DNA from: Thioalkalivibrio sp. ALE31
GTDB taxonomy: Bacteria; Pseudomonadota; Gammaproteobacteria; Ectothiorhodospirales; Ectothiorhodospiraceae
Direction of reading: 5' to 3'
DNA: 64,000 bases
Assembly: GCF_000377405.1 (NCBI RefSeq)
Contig: NZ_KB905020.1
Span: forward strand, 310,001-374,000
In this document: positions 37,457 to 46,885 of the stretch, one piece after another
Layout: the number at the start of each line of letters is the position of its first letter
How positions within the stretch are numbered: position 1 is the first letter of the stretch
Translations under genes and position numbers: made by a program
The notes under the pieces: model-generated
The model's database searches: none
Told to the model about the DNA's origin: nothing
The model's input: only the letters and a program-made list of their open reading frames with translations

Positions 37457-37462
37457 TATAAA
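37457..37462 (+). promoter_or_regulatory. Possible -10 element for wrbA-doxX
   Basis: TATAAA in an AT-rich patch 54 bases before the wrbA start. No matching -35 is visible, which fits activation from the palindrome at 37408. Confidence 0.35.
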
Positions 37463-37515
37463 TCGGATCTACGCTGGCGGGTATTCAATTCCAGCCAAAC
37501 GGAGACCCGTCGACC

Positions 37516-38136
37516 ATGAGCACCAAGATCCTGATCCTGTACTACTCCACCTGGGGCCACATCGAGCAGATGGCGGAGGCCGTGGCCCGGGGGGCCCGCG
37601 AAGTCCCGGATACCGAGGTCACGATCAAGCGCGTCCCGGAACTGATGCCGGACGAGGTAGCCCGCAACGCCGGCGCCAAGCTCGACCAGGCCGCACCCAT
37701 CGCGAAGCCGGAGGAACTGGCGGACTACGACGCCATCATCATCGGCACCCCGACCCGCTTCGGCCGCATGGCCGCCCAGATGGCCAACTTCCTCGACCAG
37801 ACCGGCGCCCTGTGGTTCGGCGACAAGCTGGTCGGCAAGGTCGGCAGCGTGTTCAGCTCCACGGCATCGCAGCATGGCGGCCAGGAGACGACCCTGGTCT
37901 CCACCATCGTTAACCTGCTGCACTACGGCATGACCGTGGTTGGTCTACCCTACACCGAGAAGCGCATGCTCGACGTTAGCGAAGTCTGCGGCGGTACGCC
38001 CTACGGTGCCACCACGCTGGCGGCCGGGGACGGCTCGCGCCAGCCGAGCGAGAGCGAACTGGGCATGGCCGCCTCCCAGGGCCGACACGTTGCGGAGGTC
38101 GCCCGCGCCCAGCGGCTTGGACGCGAGGCCGGCTGA
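37516..38136 (+). CDS. wrbA: NAD(P)H:quinone oxidoreductase WrbA
   Basis: 206 residues of the flavodoxin-like WrbA family. The FMN phosphate loop is [12 protein letters not shown]; the central [13 protein letters not shown] and the late [14 protein letters not shown] are typical. It reduces quinones by two electrons, avoiding semiquinone radicals. A GGAGA ribosome site precedes the ATG. A DoxX-type membrane protein follows, a pairing often linked to quinone or electrophile stress. Confidence 0.93.
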   Translation: MSTKILILYYSTWGHIEQMAEAVARGAREVPDTEVTIKRVPELMPDEVARNAGAKLDQAAPIAKPEELADYDAIIIGTPTRFGRMAAQMANFLDQTGALWFGDKLVGKVGSVFSSTASQHGGQETTLVSTIVNLLHYGMTVVGLPYTEKRMLDVSEVCGGTPYGATTLAAGDGSRQPSESELGMAASQGRHVAEVARAQRLGREAG

Positions 38137-38156
38137 CCGAACCGGTCCATTTTCCA

Positions 38157-38182
38157 GGGCCCCCTCGTTCTGGCGGGGGCCC
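38157..38182 (+). terminator. GC hairpin between wrbA and doxX
   Basis: An 8-bp stem GGGCCCCC/GGGGGCCC with a ten-base loop starts 20 bases after the wrbA stop. No T-run follows, so it may reduce rather than stop transcription into the doxX-like gene. Confidence 0.4.
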
Positions 38183-38260
38183 AGCCGAATCGGGCCCGGC
38201 GGCATCGCCCCGGGCCCCAACGCGGGCCACTGCCCGCCCTGCTACAAGGAGAGTATCGAC

Positions 38261-38653
38261 ATGGACCACACCCTCGACGACAGCGGCAAGCTGATCCTGC
38301 GACTGGCGCTCGGCATCATGATCCTGCTGCACGGCATCGCGAAGATCACCGGTGGCATCAGTGGCATCGAAGGCATGCTGGCCGACGCCGGACTCCCGAC
38401 CATCCTGGCCTACGGGGTGTATATCGGCGAGATCCTGGCGCCGATCCTGGTCATCCTCGGACTCTATGCACGCATCGGCGCCGTACTCATCGCGATCAAC
38501 ATGGTCTTTGCCATCGCTCTGGCGCATGCCCACGAGGTCTTCCAGCTCACCGGCCACGGCGGCTGGGCCCTGGAACTGCAGGGCATGTTCCTGTTCACGG
38601 CCATCGCGCTGGCCCTGACCGGCCCCGGCCGTTTCGCGATCAACCGCCAATAA
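38261..38653 (+). CDS. DoxX-family membrane protein
   Basis: 130 residues with four membrane helices, matching the DoxX family (LILRLALGIMILLHGIAKI at the start; GMLADAGLP; GEILAPILVILGLYARIGA). AAGGAGAG lies upstream of the ATG. DoxX relatives act in membrane redox complexes or in oxidative-stress defence; the exact role here is unknown. Placed 124 bases after wrbA in the same direction, it may share quinone-related regulation. Confidence 0.85.
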   Translation: MDHTLDDSGKLILRLALGIMILLHGIAKITGGISGIEGMLADAGLPTILAYGVYIGEILAPILVILGLYARIGAVLIAINMVFAIALAHAHEVFQLTGHGGWALELQGMFLFTAIALALTGPGRFAINRQ

Positions 38654-38660
38654 CCCTAAA

Positions 38661-38678
38661 GGAGACGCTGATTGAATC
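38661..38678. repeat. Dispersed GGGAAACGCTGAT-type repeat, copy 3
   Basis: GGAGACGCTGATTGAATC lies eight bases after the doxX-like stop. It is closest to copy 1 at the end of lpxB (GGGAGACGCTGATTTAATC). No second arm is seen. Confidence 0.55.
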
Positions 38679-38691
38679 GCGATGTCTTGAC

Positions 38692-39016
38692 CTCCGCTCA
38701 GACATCCAGCGCCTCTGATCCCGCGAAAACCCTCTCCACTCGGCGCGACGACAACGGGGGGGTCAAGGTCAAGACAACGGTGGTCCCGACGGTCTTGCCA
38801 GTAGGTGAAGGCTGGGTCTTCGGACATCTTGGGCACGCACGGCCTTTGGCCGTTGCGTGCCGCGCCCGCCAGCGGGCGCCGGGGGCTTTCAGGCGGCAAT
38901 GCATAGGGTCAGACAGGAATGTTGGACTAGCTCCTGTTTTGACCTTCCTCCCCCGTATGGAGCCCCTCGCGGAGGGCGTGATGGGCCGGGAGAAGGCGCT
39001 GGATGTCTGAGCGGAG
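38692..39016. repeat. Element bounded by a perfect 22-bp inverted repeat
   Basis: Positions 38692-38713 and 38995-39016 are exact reverse complements (22 of 22). The 281 bases between hold further dyads: 38832-38844 with 38848-38861, and 38862-38869 with 38872-38879. No open frame has recognisable domains. The whole gap 38654-39326 is non-coding; this part could be a small non-autonomous mobile element or a structured RNA. Confidence 0.6.
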
Positions 39017-39098
39017 CCGGAGGCGCAGCGAGTTCAGCGCCGCCGGCCCAGCGCGTCCGGAGCGAGGTTCCCGGGCGAAATCCGGGTGCCCTTCTTTG

Positions 39099-39128
39099 GG
39101 TCCTTTCTTGGGCAAGCAAGAAAGGACC
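39099..39128. repeat. Perfect 12-bp hairpin in non-coding gap
   Basis: GGTCCTTTCTTG and CAAGAAAGGACC are separated by six bases. The stem lies outside the 22-bp-bounded element and about 200 bases before the efflux adaptor gene. It could terminate read-through from either side. The remaining bases to 39326 show no gene. Confidence 0.5.
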
Positions 39129-39326
39129 TCGGGGCGCGCTGGCGAGTCAGCGCCGGGCAGTATGTGGACCGAAGGCACCGTAAACACCGGAGGACGAACC
39201 AGGACCAGCCTCACAACGGTTGAGATGAACGGTAAGTCAGGTGATAACCGATATGCGTCCAGCGCGATCTGCGCCACACCGGGTGATGGGGAAGCGCTGG
39301 ATGGCGGGATTTGCGAGACTGACGCT

Positions 39327-40520
39327 ATGGCGATGAAAAAGCGAATTACGGTTGGGCTGATCGTGCTGGCGGGGGTGGCCGCGCTGGTGTGGGCGCTGCG
39401 CCCGCAGCCGGTTCCGGTGTCGCTGACCACGGTCGAGGCCGGCCCGTTCGAGGAGACCGTACGCGAGGAAGGCCGCACGCGGCTGCGCGACACCTTTACC
39501 GTGTCGGCGCCGATCGCCGGCTTCCTGCATCGCGTCGAGCTGGAAGAGGGCGACGCAGTCGAGCTCGGCGATACGCTGTTCCGTATGGAGCCCCTGCCGA
39601 CCCCGGCACTGGATGTGCGCTCGCGCGAACAGGCACGCGAGAACCTCGCCGCTGCGCGGTCGCGCCTGCAAAGCGCCGAGGCGAATCTCGAGAATCTGCG
39701 GGCCGAGGCTCGCTTCGCCGAATCCGAGTACCGCCGGCACCTGGAGCTGTTCGAGCGCGGGGCGGTCTCGGCCACCGAGGTGGAGCGTATGGAGACCGCG
39801 CGTGACCGCGCGCGCTCGGCGGTGCGCGCCGGCGAGTCCGCGGTAGAGGTCGCGCGCAGCGAGATCGAGGGGGCCCGGATCGTGCTGGAGATCGCCAGCG
39901 GCCAGATGCCGGAATCCGAGGCCGAGACCCTGTCCGTGCGCTCGCCAGCCACGGGTGTGGTGCTGGAGCGCCATCGCTGCTGCGAGGGCACGATCGGGGC
40001 CGGCGAGCCGGTGCTGGTCGTGGGCGATCTCGATGATCTCGAGGTGCAGGTGGACCTGCTGTCCATGGACGCGGTGCGCGTGGTGCCGGGCATGCGCGTG
40101 CGCCTGACCGACTGGGGCCGCGATGCCGAACTGGAGGGCACCGTACGCCGGGTACAACCGTTCGGCTTTACCAAGATCTCTGCGCTGGGCGTGGACGAGC
40201 AGCGCGTGCCGGTGATCGTCGACCTCGACGCGGTGGAGGCCCGCATGGCCGGGCTGGCAGTGGGCTACCGCGTGGAGGCCGAGTTCCTGCTGTGGGAAGG
40301 GGATGAGGTGCTGCAGGTCCCGACCAGTGCGCTGTTCCGGGACCGCGGCGAGTGGTCGGTGTTCGTGGTCGAGGACGGCCGTGCCGAGCCGCGCCGGGTC
40401 GAGGTGGGGCGTCGCTCGGGTTTCGCCACACAGATCCTTGAGGGCCTGGAGGCGGGCGAGCGTGTCGTCACCCGCCCGGGGGACCGGGTGCGGGCCGGCA
40501 CGCGGGTTACCGAGAACTGA
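39327..40520 (+). CDS. Periplasmic efflux adaptor (HlyD/RND membrane-fusion family)
   Basis: 397 residues. One N-terminal membrane helix (about 7-24), then the biotinyl-lipoyl halves (VSAPIAGFLHRVELEEGDAV and, later, VRSPATGVVLERH), a coiled-coil hairpin between them (about 95-200), and a beta-barrel and membrane-proximal domain. Such adaptors bridge inner-membrane pumps and outer-membrane channels. No RND or ABC pump gene and no TolC gene is nearby; hrpB follows by nine bases. The start is the ATG at 39327; the upstream frame to 39003 is repeat-rich and lacks a ribosome site. Confidence 0.85.
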   Translation: MAMKKRITVGLIVLAGVAALVWALRPQPVPVSLTTVEAGPFEETVREEGRTRLRDTFTVSAPIAGFLHRVELEEGDAVELGDTLFRMEPLPTPALDVRSREQARENLAAARSRLQSAEANLENLRAEARFAESEYRRHLELFERGAVSATEVERMETARDRARSAVRAGESAVEVARSEIEGARIVLEIASGQMPESEAETLSVRSPATGVVLERHRCCEGTIGAGEPVLVVGDLDDLEVQVDLLSMDAVRVVPGMRVRLTDWGRDAELEGTVRRVQPFGFTKISALGVDEQRVPVIVDLDAVEARMAGLAVGYRVEAEFLLWEGDEVLQVPTSALFRDRGEWSVFVVEDGRAEPRRVEVGRRSGFATQILEGLEAGERVVTRPGDRVRAGTRVTEN

Positions 40521-40529
40521 CCGCTGTAG

Positions 40530-43043
40530 ATGGCCACAGAGTTGAATGAGGCGCCGCAGGCCCGGGCGCTGGAAGATCTGCTAACCCCCCTGGATGCCGC
40601 GCTGCAGACGCGCGGTGCCGCCGTGCTGGTGGCCGAACCCGGTGCCGGCAAGACCACCCGCGTCCCGCTGCATCTGGCCGCCTCCAGCCCCGAGGATCGC
40701 GTGATCGTGCTGCAGCCGCGCCGGCTGGCCGCCCGCATGGCGGCGACCTACATGGCCGGGCAGCTCGGTGAAGCGGCCGGGCAGACGGTCGGCTACCGCG
40801 TGCGCGACGAGCAGAAGGTCTCGGATCGCACCCGGGTGGAGCTGGTCACCGATGGCCTGTTCCTGCGGCGCATCCAGGGCGACCCGCTGCTGGAAGGTGT
40901 CGGCACCGTGGTCTTCGACGAATTCCACCTGCGCCGGCCCGAGGCCGAGCTGGCGCTGGCCTTTGCCTTGCAGGTGCGTCGGCTGCTGCGCCCGGAGCTG
41001 CGCATCGTGGTGATGTCGGCGACCCTCGACGACGAGGCCGTGGCGCGGCTGCTGGCCGGTCCGGAGGGGGATGCCGTGCCGGTGCTGCGCGCGCGCGGGC
41101 GGCAGTTTCCGGTGGAGGTCCGTTATGTCCCGACGGCGAAGGATGCGCCGCTGGCCGACGGCGTGGCGCAGGCGGTGCGGGACGCGCTGGCGGCGGAGAC
41201 GGGCTCGATCCTGGTCTTCCTGCCCGGCGAGCGCGAGATCCGCGAGGTGGCCACGCGGCTGGGCGAGGAGATGGATACCCCTGCCGGCCCGGCGCAGATC
41301 GCGCCGCTGTTCGGCCGGCTGCCGGCGCAGGAGCAGGCCCGGGCCGTGCGCCCGGCGCCCGCGGGCGAGCGCAAGGTGGTGCTGGCGACCGACATCGCCG
41401 AGACCAGCCTGACCATCGAGGGCGTGCGCGTGGTGATCGACGCGGGGCTCTCCCGCGAGCCGCGCTTCGATGCGGCGACCGGGCTCTCGCGGCTGGTGAC
41501 GCTCCCGGCCTCGAAGGCCGCCGCCGAACAGCGGGCCGGGCGTGCCGGTCGCACCGAGCCCGGCGTAGCGATCCGCCTGTGGTCGCGGGTCGACGAGGTC
41601 GCGCGCCCGGACTACGCGACCCCGGGGATGCAGCAGGTGGACCTGCTGCCGTTGGCCCTGGAGCTGGCCGGCTGGGGCGAGGCGGTGGCCGAGCTCGACT
41701 GGCTGGAGCCGCCGCCCGCGCAGGGCTTGGCCTCCGCGCAGGCCGTACTCGCGGAACTGGGTGCGGTGGATGCCGACGGGCGGATGACCGGGCACGGCCG
41801 TGCCCTGCTGCGCCTGCCGACGCACCCGCGCCTGGCCCACATGCTGTTGCGGGGCCGGGAGCGGGGGCTTGCGCGCCTGGCCTGCGAACTGGCGGTGGCC
41901 GTGGAAGAACCGGGTGTGGCCGGGCCGGAGGCGCCGCTGGAGCTGGGTGCGCGCCTGGAGCACGCGCGGCGCTCGGGTAGCCGGGTCTGGCAATCCGGCC
42001 TGCGGCGTCTGGAACAGGCGCTGGCACGAGTCGGGGAGCGCCCCGCGGGTACGGAGGCGGCACTGGACGAAAGCACGGCGCTGGGCGTGCTGGCGGCGCT
42101 GGCCTGGCCGGAGCGTATCGCGCGTCGCCGCGGCGAGGTGGCCGGGCGCTTCGTGATGGGGAACGGCCGCGGCGCGTGGCTGCCGGAGCGCGAGCGTCTG
42201 GCGCATGCCGACTACCTGGTCGCGGTGGATTGCACGGATGCCGACCGCGAGGCCCGCATCCGCTGTGCGGTGATGCTGGACCTGGCGGCACTGGAGCAGG
42301 AGGCCCCGGAGCTCTTCCACCGCGAGATGCGCTGCGACTGGGTGGAGGATGGCTCGCGGCTGGAAAACGCGCGGGTTCGGCGGATCGGCACGCTGGTGGT
42401 GGAGCGGCAGATGGTCGTGCTGGACGATCCCGCCGCCACCATCCCGCGCTGGTGCGAACGGCTGCGCCGCGAGGGCCTTGCGCTGCTGCCCTGGGATGAT
42501 GCGGCAACCCAGCTGCACGCCCGCATCCAGTTGCTGCACGAGACCCTGCCGGAGTCTGGCTTTCCGGATCTGCGCGACGCTGCGCTGCTGATGACCCTCG
42601 AGGAGTGGCTGGGGCCGTATCTGGCCGGGATCACGCGGCTCCGGGATCTGGAGCGGCTGGATCTGGCGGCGATCCTGCGCGCGCGGCTGGACTGGGAGCG
42701 CCAGCAGCAACTGGAGCGGGAGGCGCCGGCACGGATCGAGGTGCCCTCCGGCTCGGCCCACCATGTCGACTACACGCAGGACCCGCCAGTGCTGGCGGTC
42801 AAGCTGCAGGAGCTGTTCGGCCTGGGCGAGACGCCCCGGGTGGCGGGCGGCCGCGTGGCGCTGGTGCTGCACCTGCTGTCGCCGGCGCGGCGTCCGGTGC
42901 AGGTCACCCAGGATCTCGCCAGCTTCTGGGAGAACGGCTATCCGGAGGTGCGCCGCGAGCTGAAGGGGCGCTATCCGAAGCACCCCTGGCCGGAGGATCC
43001 GTGGAATGCGCCGGCCACGCGGCATACGAAGCGGCGTGGGTAG
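40530..43043 (+). CDS. hrpB: ATP-dependent helicase HrpB
   Basis: 837 residues, the usual length for HrpB, a DEAH-type RNA helicase. Walker A is EPGAGKTTRVPL, Walker B is FDEFHLRRPE, motif III reads VVMSATLDD, and motif VI reads QRAGRAGRTEPG. The HA2 and HrpB-specific C-terminal domains follow, ending with the YPKHPWPEDPWNA segment typical of the family. The cellular role of HrpB is not well defined. It starts nine bases after the efflux adaptor, so it may be co-transcribed with it. Confidence 0.95.
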   Translation: MATELNEAPQARALEDLLTPLDAALQTRGAAVLVAEPGAGKTTRVPLHLAASSPEDRVIVLQPRRLAARMAATYMAGQLGEAAGQTVGYRVRDEQKVSDRTRVELVTDGLFLRRIQGDPLLEGVGTVVFDEFHLRRPEAELALAFALQVRRLLRPELRIVVMSATLDDEAVARLLAGPEGDAVPVLRARGRQFPVEVRYVPTAKDAPLADGVAQAVRDALAAETGSILVFLPGEREIREVATRLGEEMDTPAGPAQIAPLFGRLPAQEQARAVRPAPAGERKVVLATDIAETSLTIEGVRVVIDAGLSREPRFDAATGLSRLVTLPASKAAAEQRAGRAGRTEPGVAIRLWSRVDEVARPDYATPGMQQVDLLPLALELAGWGEAVAELDWLEPPPAQGLASAQAVLAELGAVDADGRMTGHGRALLRLPTHPRLAHMLLRGRERGLARLACELAVAVEEPGVAGPEAPLELGARLEHARRSGSRVWQSGLRRLEQALARVGERPAGTEAALDESTALGVLAALAWPERIARRRGEVAGRFVMGNGRGAWLPERERLAHADYLVAVDCTDADREARIRCAVMLDLAALEQEAPELFHREMRCDWVEDGSRLENARVRRIGTLVVERQMVVLDDPAATIPRWCERLRREGLALLPWDDAATQLHARIQLLHETLPESGFPDLRDAALLMTLEEWLGPYLAGITRLRDLERLDLAAILRARLDWERQQQLEREAPARIEVPSGSAHHVDYTQDPPVLAVKLQELFGLGETPRVAGGRVALVLHLLSPARRPVQVTQDLASFWENGYPEVRRELKGRYPKHPWPEDPWNAPATRHTKRRG

Positions 43044-43058
43044 CCGGCCCGGGATTGG

Positions 43059-43085
43059 CGGGGGCTTCGCCTGCAAGCAGGCTCC
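43059..43085. repeat. REP-like small hairpin after hrpB
   Basis: GCCTGC/GCAGGC with a two-base loop (43069-43082), embedded in GGGGGCTTCGCCTGC...GCTCCC. This resembles the repetitive extragenic palindromes of Pseudomonas-like bacteria. Only one copy was seen in this window. Confidence 0.35.
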
Positions 43086-43205
43086 CTCAAGCGTTCTGCC
43101 CGCCAGGGTTGCGGGGCAAAGGCGCGGCCGTCATCAGAGAATGCGGAGGGTGGCGTTCTCGGGTAGTGTCGCGTTCAGTGCTGTCCGACGAGGAAGCGAA
43201 CCGCG

Positions 43206-43427
43206 ATGCTGAAGTTCCTGACCGTGATCCTGATCCTGCTGTTTGTCTGGTGGCGGGTGTCGCGCTGGATGGATGTGCGCCGCCGCCGCGCGCAGGGGGA
43301 GGATGTGTCCTACCAGGTGGACGTGAAGGGGTTTCGGCCGATCACGGTGCTCAGCATCATCTTTCTGATCCTCTACGGCGGCTACGTGATCTGGTTTGCC
43401 CTGACCGAGTGGGCGGATCTGCTGTAG
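43206..43427 (+). CDS. Small two-helix membrane protein, unknown
   Basis: 73 residues: a first membrane helix (LKFLTVILILLFVWWRV), a basic cytoplasmic loop (MDVRRRRAQGEDVSYQVDVKG), then a second helix (VLSIIFLILYGGYVIWFAL). I do not recognise the family. It is followed within 22 bases by the end of pilR on the other strand and preceded by a 162-base gap with a REP-like hairpin. Coding-like codon use and helix pattern support a real gene. Confidence 0.6.
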   Translation: MLKFLTVILILLFVWWRVSRWMDVRRRRAQGEDVSYQVDVKGFRPITVLSIIFLILYGGYVIWFALTEWADLL

Positions 43428-43449
43428 CGGCGGACTGGTCGAGGGACCG

Positions 43450-44855
<1,406 letters not shown>

Positions 44856-44859
<4 letters not shown>

Positions 44860-46493
44860 GCGCCTTGTTCCTTTGGCGATTCGTCTTCCAGGGGAGCGAA
44901 CAGGATCCGGAAGCAGCCGCCGGTGGGCGTCCGGATGTACTCCAGCGAGGCCCCGTTGTTTTCGCACAGCATGCGCGAGATGTACAGGCCGAGCCCGGTT
45001 CCGCCGCTGCGACCGGAGACGAACGGTTCAAACAGGTCCTTTTCCTGTTCCGTGGAGATCCCGGGACCGGCATCGATGACATCCAGGCTGACCACGCGGG
45101 CGACCTGGCCGGCGCCCCCGCGCAACACGATGGGCGGACTGTCGGGTTCGTCGTGACCGCCGTGGATGCGCGCGTTGGTGCACAGGTTCCACAGGATCTG
45201 GTTGAGCTGCGAGCGATCGAACTGGATTTCGGAGTCGCCCGGTTCCACCCGGGCATGCAGGGTGGAGCGGGGCAGTTGCAGGGCCCCGCAGAACTCCTCG
45301 GCAAAGCGGTCCAGGGTCTCCTGCAGGTTCAGGCGTTCGCGCTCGCCGGCGTCCCGGCGTGACAGGCTGAGGACATTGGAGATCAGTTCGTTCACCCGCT
45401 TGCTCTGGTTGTTGATGATGTCGAGCAGGCGCTGGTCGTGAGGCGCGAGGTCCGGTGACTCGCCGAGCAACTGGGCGCTGTGGCTGATCGCACCGAGCGG
45501 GTTGCGGATTTCGTGGGCGATGCTGGCGGTCAGCCGGCCCAGGGCCTGAAGCTTGCTGGCCTGGGCCTGGCGCTGAAGCTCGGCGGCGTCCTCCAGGATC
45601 AGCAGCGTGCCCTGGTCGCCGCGATCGCCCAGCGGCGCCAGGCGGATGCGCAGGGCCGGCTGATCGCGATCGCCCGGCAACTGCTGGCTGGTGTTGGGCC
45701 TGCCGCTGCGCTGCCACTCGCGGATGACGCGGGCCACCGAGGGCGACAGCGACGACAGGTGGCGCCCCGGCCGTGGCGGCAGCAGGCGGCGGGCGGCCTC
45801 GTTGATGGAGCGGATGTAGCCCTCCGGGTCCACCGCGATGACCCCGGCGCTCATGCGCGCGATGATCTGGGCATTCAGCTCGGCCAGATTCGCCAGGTCG
45901 GCCTCCTGGCGTTCCACCTGGGCGCGCGTCTCGCCGGCCCGGCGGGCGAAGTGGCGCGCCAGCAGGCCGGCCGCGAACAGGGTGGCGCCCAGCAGGCCAG
46001 CCTGGGTGATGGCGCTCTCGCCAGGATGGAGGAGCAGGGCGCTGACCGTCTCGGCCAGCAGCAGCGCCAGGGTGGCGATGGCCGCCAGACTCAGCGCGAA
46101 GCGCGCGCTGGATAGCAGTACCGCGGCGACCAGGGCGGGGACCAGCAGGAGGCCGATCCCGGTGCCGACCCCACCGGAGACGAGCAGCAGCCCGATCAGG
46201 CCGATGCCGTCCCCGGCGCCCCCGATCAGGGCGATGCGGCTGAGGCTGGTGGTGTTCGGGTTGTGGGTGCAACGCCAGGCGAAGCCGGCCGCGGCCAGTG
46301 CGAAGGCGAGGTAGGCCGTGGCGATCACCGCGTAGAACTGGGGGGCGACCGCATGCAGTCCCAGCGGGGTATCCGGGAACAGTCCCAGCAGCAGCAGAAC
46401 CGCTGCGACAAAGACCCGGTAGAGCGCGAACAGCCAGGCGGAACGCCGGGTGTCGGCGTCGATCGGCGTGTGCGCCCCGTTCTGGCCGTCCAT
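44856..46493 (-). CDS. pilS: PilS-like membrane sensor histidine kinase
   Basis: 545 residues. Six membrane helices fill the first 190 or so residues, as in PilS. A PAS-like domain (IIARMSAGVIAVDPEGYIRSINEAA) follows, then the H-box SIAHEIRNPLGAISHSAQL and ATPase boxes (N-box LWNLCTNARIHGG, G-boxes DAGPGIS and GGTGLGLYIS). In Pseudomonas PilS reads pilin in the membrane and phosphorylates PilR. It starts 11 bases after the small CxxC protein and is coupled to pilR. Confidence 0.9.
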
Positions 46494-46504
46494 GCGCGGG
46501 GGGA

Positions 46505-46777
46505 TCAGTCGTCTTCGCTGTGGGTGTCGGCGTCCGAGCGGCTGCGGTCGACCTCGGCGTGCTGGCGCGAGCAGTACAGGCGGTCCCCGTCGCGGTAGGC
46601 CTCGGCCTCCGGCACGTGCACGCCGCAGAAGGCGCAGCGGATCACCGCGCCACCTTCCTTGAGGCGTTCGGGGCGTTCCCCGCGGGAGACCTGCTTGCGG
46701 TTGCTGCTGGAGCGCACCAGGGTGCGCACCGCGAGGAACACGGCGACGATGGCAACGATCAGGAGCAGCAGGCGCAT
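46505..46777 (-). CDS. Small membrane protein with CxxC zinc-ribbon-like motif (PP0621 type)
   Basis: 90 residues. An N-terminal membrane helix (LLLLIVAIVAVFLAV) leads to a basic linker and a cysteine-rich segment CAFCGVHVPEAEAY...LYCSRQH, which looks like a small zinc-binding knuckle. Proteins of this build are often found just before pilS in gammaproteobacteria. Function unknown; it is the first gene of the small protein-pilS-pilR transcript. Confidence 0.8.
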   Translation of the reverse strand: MRLLLLIVAIVAVFLAVRTLVRSSSNRKQVSRGERPERLKEGGAVIRCAFCGVHVPEAEAYRDGDRLYCSRQHAEVDRSRSDADTHSEDD

Positions 46778-46790
46778 GACCGGATTCTAG

Positions 46791-46830
46791 GGGAAACGCT
46801 GGTCAATGTGCACATTGATCAGCGTTTCCC
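46791..46830. repeat. Dispersed repeat, copy 4: full palindrome after ppc
   Basis: The two 20-base arms 46791-46810 and 46811-46830 are reverse complements with one mismatch and no loop; each begins or ends with GGGAAACGCTG. This is the most complete member of the family. It lies between the ppc stop and the start of the small CxxC gene, so it may terminate ppc and separate it from pilSR. Confidence 0.7.
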
Positions 46831-46885
46831 TGACGCGATGATGGTCGCGGACCATCGGACCGGCCAGCTCGCGCTCCCGTAAGGG

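Noticed and set aside
39003-39326. Longer N-terminus for the efflux adaptor
   Set aside because: The extension passes through the hairpin-rich repeat region and places the membrane helix more than 100 residues in.
38654-39326. Degenerate insertion sequence with transposase
   Set aside because: No transposase remnant can be read in any frame; only inverted repeats and hairpins are visible.
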